Of a stretch of 64,000 bases of DNA, positions 63,420 to 64,000 are shown in pieces. Position numbers and translations under genes: made by a program. The notes below the pieces were generated by a model. That model made no database searches. It was not told the origin of the DNA and worked only from the letters and a program-made list of their open reading frames with translations. Every line of letters starts with the position of its first letter. The first letter of the stretch is position 1. Source of the stretch: Diplonema papillatum (Eukaryota; Euglenozoa; Diplonemea; Diplonemida; Diplonemidae); NCBI GenBank assembly GCA_030068145.1, contig JAPJBO010000839.1, positions 1 to 64,000 on the forward strand. Reading direction: 5' to 3'.

Positions 63420-63915
63420 CAGAGTATTGGTGTCGGCATAGCAGCCCACGGGGCTTGCCTGCGCATCTGGTTCGGTTGCGCCGACCCGTTGCCCTGAGAC
63501 CTGGCAAGCTGGCTGTCGATGGGCCGCCCCAAACGCTTCTCGGTCGTACTACCGCCGAAGCTGCGGAGATACGGAGCAAACGGGCCGTCACCCTGCCCGC
63601 TCGCCAATCCTTCCTGCCAAAACCGAAGGGCCGTCTTGATTAGCCGGTCTTCGAGAGAATCGGACAGGGGCTCTGTACCCACGCGGGAGTGGGTACAAAG
63701 CCCCTGTCCGGCTGTGTCGGCATAGCAGCCCATGGGGTTTGCCAGCACATCTGGTTCGGTTGCACCGACCCGTTGCCCTGAGACCTGGCAAGGTGGCTGT
63801 CGATGAGCCGCCCTAAACGCTTCTCAGTCGTACGAGCAAAAGGGGCACCTTGCCGGCTCGCCAATCTTTCCAGCCAAGACCGAAGGGTGGCGTGACGGAG
63901 TCCCGGCGGCAGGCA
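63420..63915 (-). repeat. About 290-bp coding-like tandem duplication
   Basis: Two copies share TGTCGGCATAGCAGCCCA, CGACCCGTTGCCCTGAGACC and the minus-strand reading TEKRLGR.IDS.LARSQGNGS. The first copy keeps AALRFWQEGLASGQGDG-like text and the second ATLRSWLERLASRQGA. Unassigned protein family. Confidence 0.6.
63660..63710. repeat. Long perfect-arm hairpin
   Basis: CGGACAGGGGCT.TGTACCCAC and GTGGGTACA.AGCCCCTGTCCG, 22-bp arms with one mismatch and a short loop, between the two duplicates. Confidence 0.85.
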
Positions 63916-64000
63916 CAGCCTCATGGTCGGTGTTCTTCCCCTTCGTTTGTTTGTGAGTATCCGCTTTGGTTTCCACCCTTTGTTTTGAGATGGAGATGCA

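Overview
The window is nuclear DNA of a microbial eukaryote, probably an alga or other protist. Evidence: introns with GTATG-type donors, an animal/protist-type phenylalanine hydroxylase with an ACT domain, eukaryotic 28S rRNA fragments, a tRNA-derived SINE, hAT remnants, a Penelope-like element (PLE) with an N-terminal GIY-YIG nuclease, and a tyrosine-recombinase (DIRS/PAT-like) retrotransposon. The lineage cannot be fixed by eye. Most of the sequence is repeats. Nearly every supported coding exon is on the minus strand.

Layout. 1-3502: a 24-bp minisatellite abutting duplicated terminal exons (3.5-4.0 kb) of a coiled-coil gene (4.5-6.6 kb, minus). 6.7-10.7 kb: dispersed and foldback repeats. 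10.7-16.2 kb: a complete four-exon phenylalanine-4-hydroxylase gene (minus) whose large second intron holds a hAT remnant. 16.4-19.7 kb: small TIR elements and one Cys-rich exon. 20.0-46.7 kb: five minus-strand coiled-coil exons whose splice phases all agree, best read as one 26.7-kb gene of about 1,412 aa. Its 19-kb first intron contains rRNA fragments, a SINE with a hugely expanded tail, a broken hAT transposase, A+T-rich arrays and an apparently intact 6-kb PLE. 47.2-55.3 kb: small exons, a 73-bp satellite with higher-order structure, MITEs and a 3' fragment of a second PLE. 55.7-62.2 kb: a frameshifted DIRS/PAT-like element with split direct repeats and an internal 85-bp hairpin array. 62.3-64 kb: short arrays and a duplicated, unrecognised coding stretch.

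The most interesting items are: (1) the PLE, which adds an OTU-type cysteine protease domain to RT and GIY-YIG; (2) a pseudoknotted RNA-like motif in its terminal repeats, recurring at least five times with compensatory changes in three helices and not resembling a hammerhead; (3) conserved blocks immediately upstream of several acceptors (introner-like); and (4) repeated tandem duplication of exons together with flanking intron sequence in the coiled-coil genes.
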